Part shown: positions 63,232 to 64,000 of the stretch, piece by piece
Layout of the letters: each line of letters starts with the position of its first letter
Position numbering within the stretch: the stretch's first letter is position 1
Assembly: GCA_900550135.1 (NCBI GenBank)
Contig: URQO01000005.1
Coordinates: 4,284-68,283, forward strand
Source of the DNA: an uncultured Eubacterium sp.
GTDB lineage: Bacteria > Bacillota > Clostridia > Lachnospirales > Lachnospiraceae
Direction: 5' to 3'
DNA: 64,000 nucleotides
Program-made: the position numbers and the translations under genes
Notes under the pieces: model-generated
The model's database searches: none
Seen by the model: only the letters and a program-made list of their open reading frames with translations
What the model was told of the DNA's origin: nothing

Positions 63232-64000
63232 TTATTCTCCAACTAGTTGTAAAAAAAGATGTTTATTTGTTTTGTATCTTTTTTCACGTTTTATTTTGTA
63301 GCCTAATTGCTCAACATATTCAAAATCTGTATGAAGACTTGCCTCTACAATAATCAGGCTATCTTCATTAATTAAATTTGAATTTGATAAGAAAATTAGA
63401 ACTTCTTTTTCTAACTGTTTATCATAGGGTGGATCCATAAATACAATATCAAAAACACGTTTTTTGTTGTTAAGACTTTTTAGTCCAAAAGAAACTGAAT
63501 TTATAATCAATTCTGCCTGTTCTTCAAAATGCGTTCTGATTAAATTATTACTGATACATTTGGCCGCATTTCTATTATTTTCAATAAAAGTAGCACTTCT
63601 TGCACCTCTACTTAAAGCTTCAATACCAATTCCACCACTTCCACTAAACAAATCAAGAAAATCCACATCATAAAGTCTGTTGTTTATCATATTAAACAAT
63701 GTTTCTTTTATCCGGTCTGTTGTAGGTCTTGTATCCATTCCATCCAGTGTTCCTCGAAGCTGTGCATACTCAAATACCATTGCCTCTAAAGGTGTATTAC
63801 CCGTACGCTCTCCGATACCAAACAAGGAACAGTTCACTCCGCAGGCTCCGTAAAGCCACGCTGTCGTCGAATTATTGACTGCTTTATAGAAATCGTTGTG
63901 TCCGTGGAATTCGATCAGTTCACTTGGCACGCCCGCATGTGTCATCAGACCATAGATGATTCCCGGAATAGAACGCGGAATCACTGCACCCGGGAAATTC
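63232..64000 (-). CDS. rsmD: 16S rRNA (guanine966-N2)-methyltransferase RsmD fused in frame to foreign N-terminal sequence
   Basis: RsmD methylates G966 of 16S rRNA. From [15 protein letters not shown] onward the protein is typical, with [20 protein letters not shown] (SAM-binding) and FMDPPYDK (the catalytic NPPY-type motif). Upstream of GMDT (63730-63741) the native start, about 20 residues normally beginning MRVIAGK, is missing. Instead the frame is open to the window edge and encodes Re-citrate synthase-type sequence. This segment is described separately. The 170 or so residues of RsmD present are otherwise intact. Confidence 0.8.
   Translation of the reverse strand, partial: NFPGAVIPRSIPGIIYGLMTHAGVPSELIEFHGHNDFYKAVNNSTTAWLYGACGVNCSLFGIGERTGNTPLEAMVFEYAQLRGTLDGMDTRPTTDRIKETLFNMINNRLYDVDFLDLFSGSGGIGIEALSRGARSATFIENNRNAAKCISNNLIRTHFEEQAELIINSVSFGLKSLNNKKRVFDIVFMDPPYDKQLEKEVLIFLSNSNLINEDSLIIVEASLHTDFEYVEQLGYKIKREKRYKTNKHLFLQLVGE
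63742..64000 (-). other. Re-citrate synthase/homocitrate synthase-type fragment of foreign composition
   Basis: The frame encodes [19 protein letters not shown], then [39 protein letters not shown] and [17 protein letters not shown]. These are hallmarks of the HMGL-like barrel of Re-citrate synthase or isopropylmalate/homocitrate synthases (HGHND metal and substrate residues, [10 protein letters not shown] loop). G+C is about half here (28 and 30 of 60 in two lines I counted), against well under one third in the RsmD part. The N-terminal half lies beyond the window. It is cut off after GMDT, where RsmD continues. Confidence 0.85.

Noticed and set aside
1..64000. CRISPR array, prophage, insertion sequence or toxin-antitoxin module
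   Set aside because: I saw no regularly spaced repeats, transposase, integrase or phage structural genes, and no candidate toxin-antitoxin pair.

Overview
The window comes from a low-GC Gram-positive bacterium, most likely an anaerobic, spore-forming Clostridia of the Lachnospiraceae type. By eye the DNA is about one third G+C. The evidence is the gene neighbourhoods (radC-mreBCD-pbp2-minDE-rodA-mgsA; yqfC-yqfD-phoH-ybeY; plsX-acpP-rnc-smc-ftsY; ylxM-ffh-rpsP-khpA-rimM-trmD-rplS-rbgA-rnhB-yraN; rsmD-coaD...ylbJ...tmcAL...yceD-rpmF), the sporulation genes (spoIVA, spoVB-like, yqfC, yqfD, ylbJ, a BofC-like protein), strong AGGAGG-type ribosome binding sites, and pta-ackA for acetate production. 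Almost every gene is on the minus strand; only tmcAL and ylbJ are on the plus strand. I see no tRNA or rRNA gene, insertion sequence, prophage or CRISPR array. No gap between genes exceeds about 205 bases.

Layout, left to right (transcription runs right to left). 1-8.6 kb: cell-shape and division operon, radC-mreB-mreC-mreD-pbp2-minD-minE-rodA-mgsA, with a promoter just upstream of radC. No minC is present. 8.7-18.9 kb: an eight-gene unit from a promoter at 18.9 kb, comprising an unknown 395-residue protein, a DUF896 protein, 5-formyl-THF cyclo-ligase, miaB, mutS, mutL, miaA and a PLP lyase (ynbB-like). 18.9-26.4 kb: two flavoproteins, a BofC-like protein, a SpoVB-like flippase, a DUF3048 protein, ybeY and phoH. 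26.4-28.0 kb: yqfC and yqfD behind a good sigma-E-like promoter; yqfD carries an in-frame stop codon. 28.0-32.2 kb: rpsU, alaS, tyrS. 32.3-39.8 kb: spoIVA, a cardiolipin synthase, gpsA, plsY, der, a laccase-domain protein and yraN. 39.9-45.7 kb: rnhB, rbgA, rplS, trmD, rimM, khpA, rpsP, ffh, ylxM. 45.7-53.6 kb: ilvA, ftsY, smc, rnc, acpP, plsX. 53.7-58.1 kb: rpmF, yceD, ackA, pta and divergent tmcAL. 58.3-62.7 kb: a UPF0210 protein, an ACT protein, a WalJ-like hydrolase, ylbJ and a coiled-coil protein. 62.7-64 kb: coaD and rsmD.

The genes form the usual growth core: cell wall elongation (MreBCD, PBP2, RodA), division-site placement (MinDE), protein targeting (Ffh, FtsY), phospholipid synthesis (PlsX, AcpP, PlsY, GpsA, cardiolipin synthase), translation and tRNA modification, mismatch repair and chromosome organisation (SMC).

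I found no convincing new multi-gene system; this is mostly housekeeping DNA. The strongest anomaly is at the right edge. The reading frame of rsmD runs, through a shared GMDT segment, into a much more GC-rich sequence that encodes the middle of a Re-citrate synthase/homocitrate synthase-type enzyme. This looks like an assembly chimera or a recombination junction. The next most notable items are the in-frame stop in yqfD, a ylxM-ffh promoter embedded in the ilvA terminator, a palindrome filling the spacer of the promoter at 18.9 kb, and a two-copy repeat near 62.0 kb.
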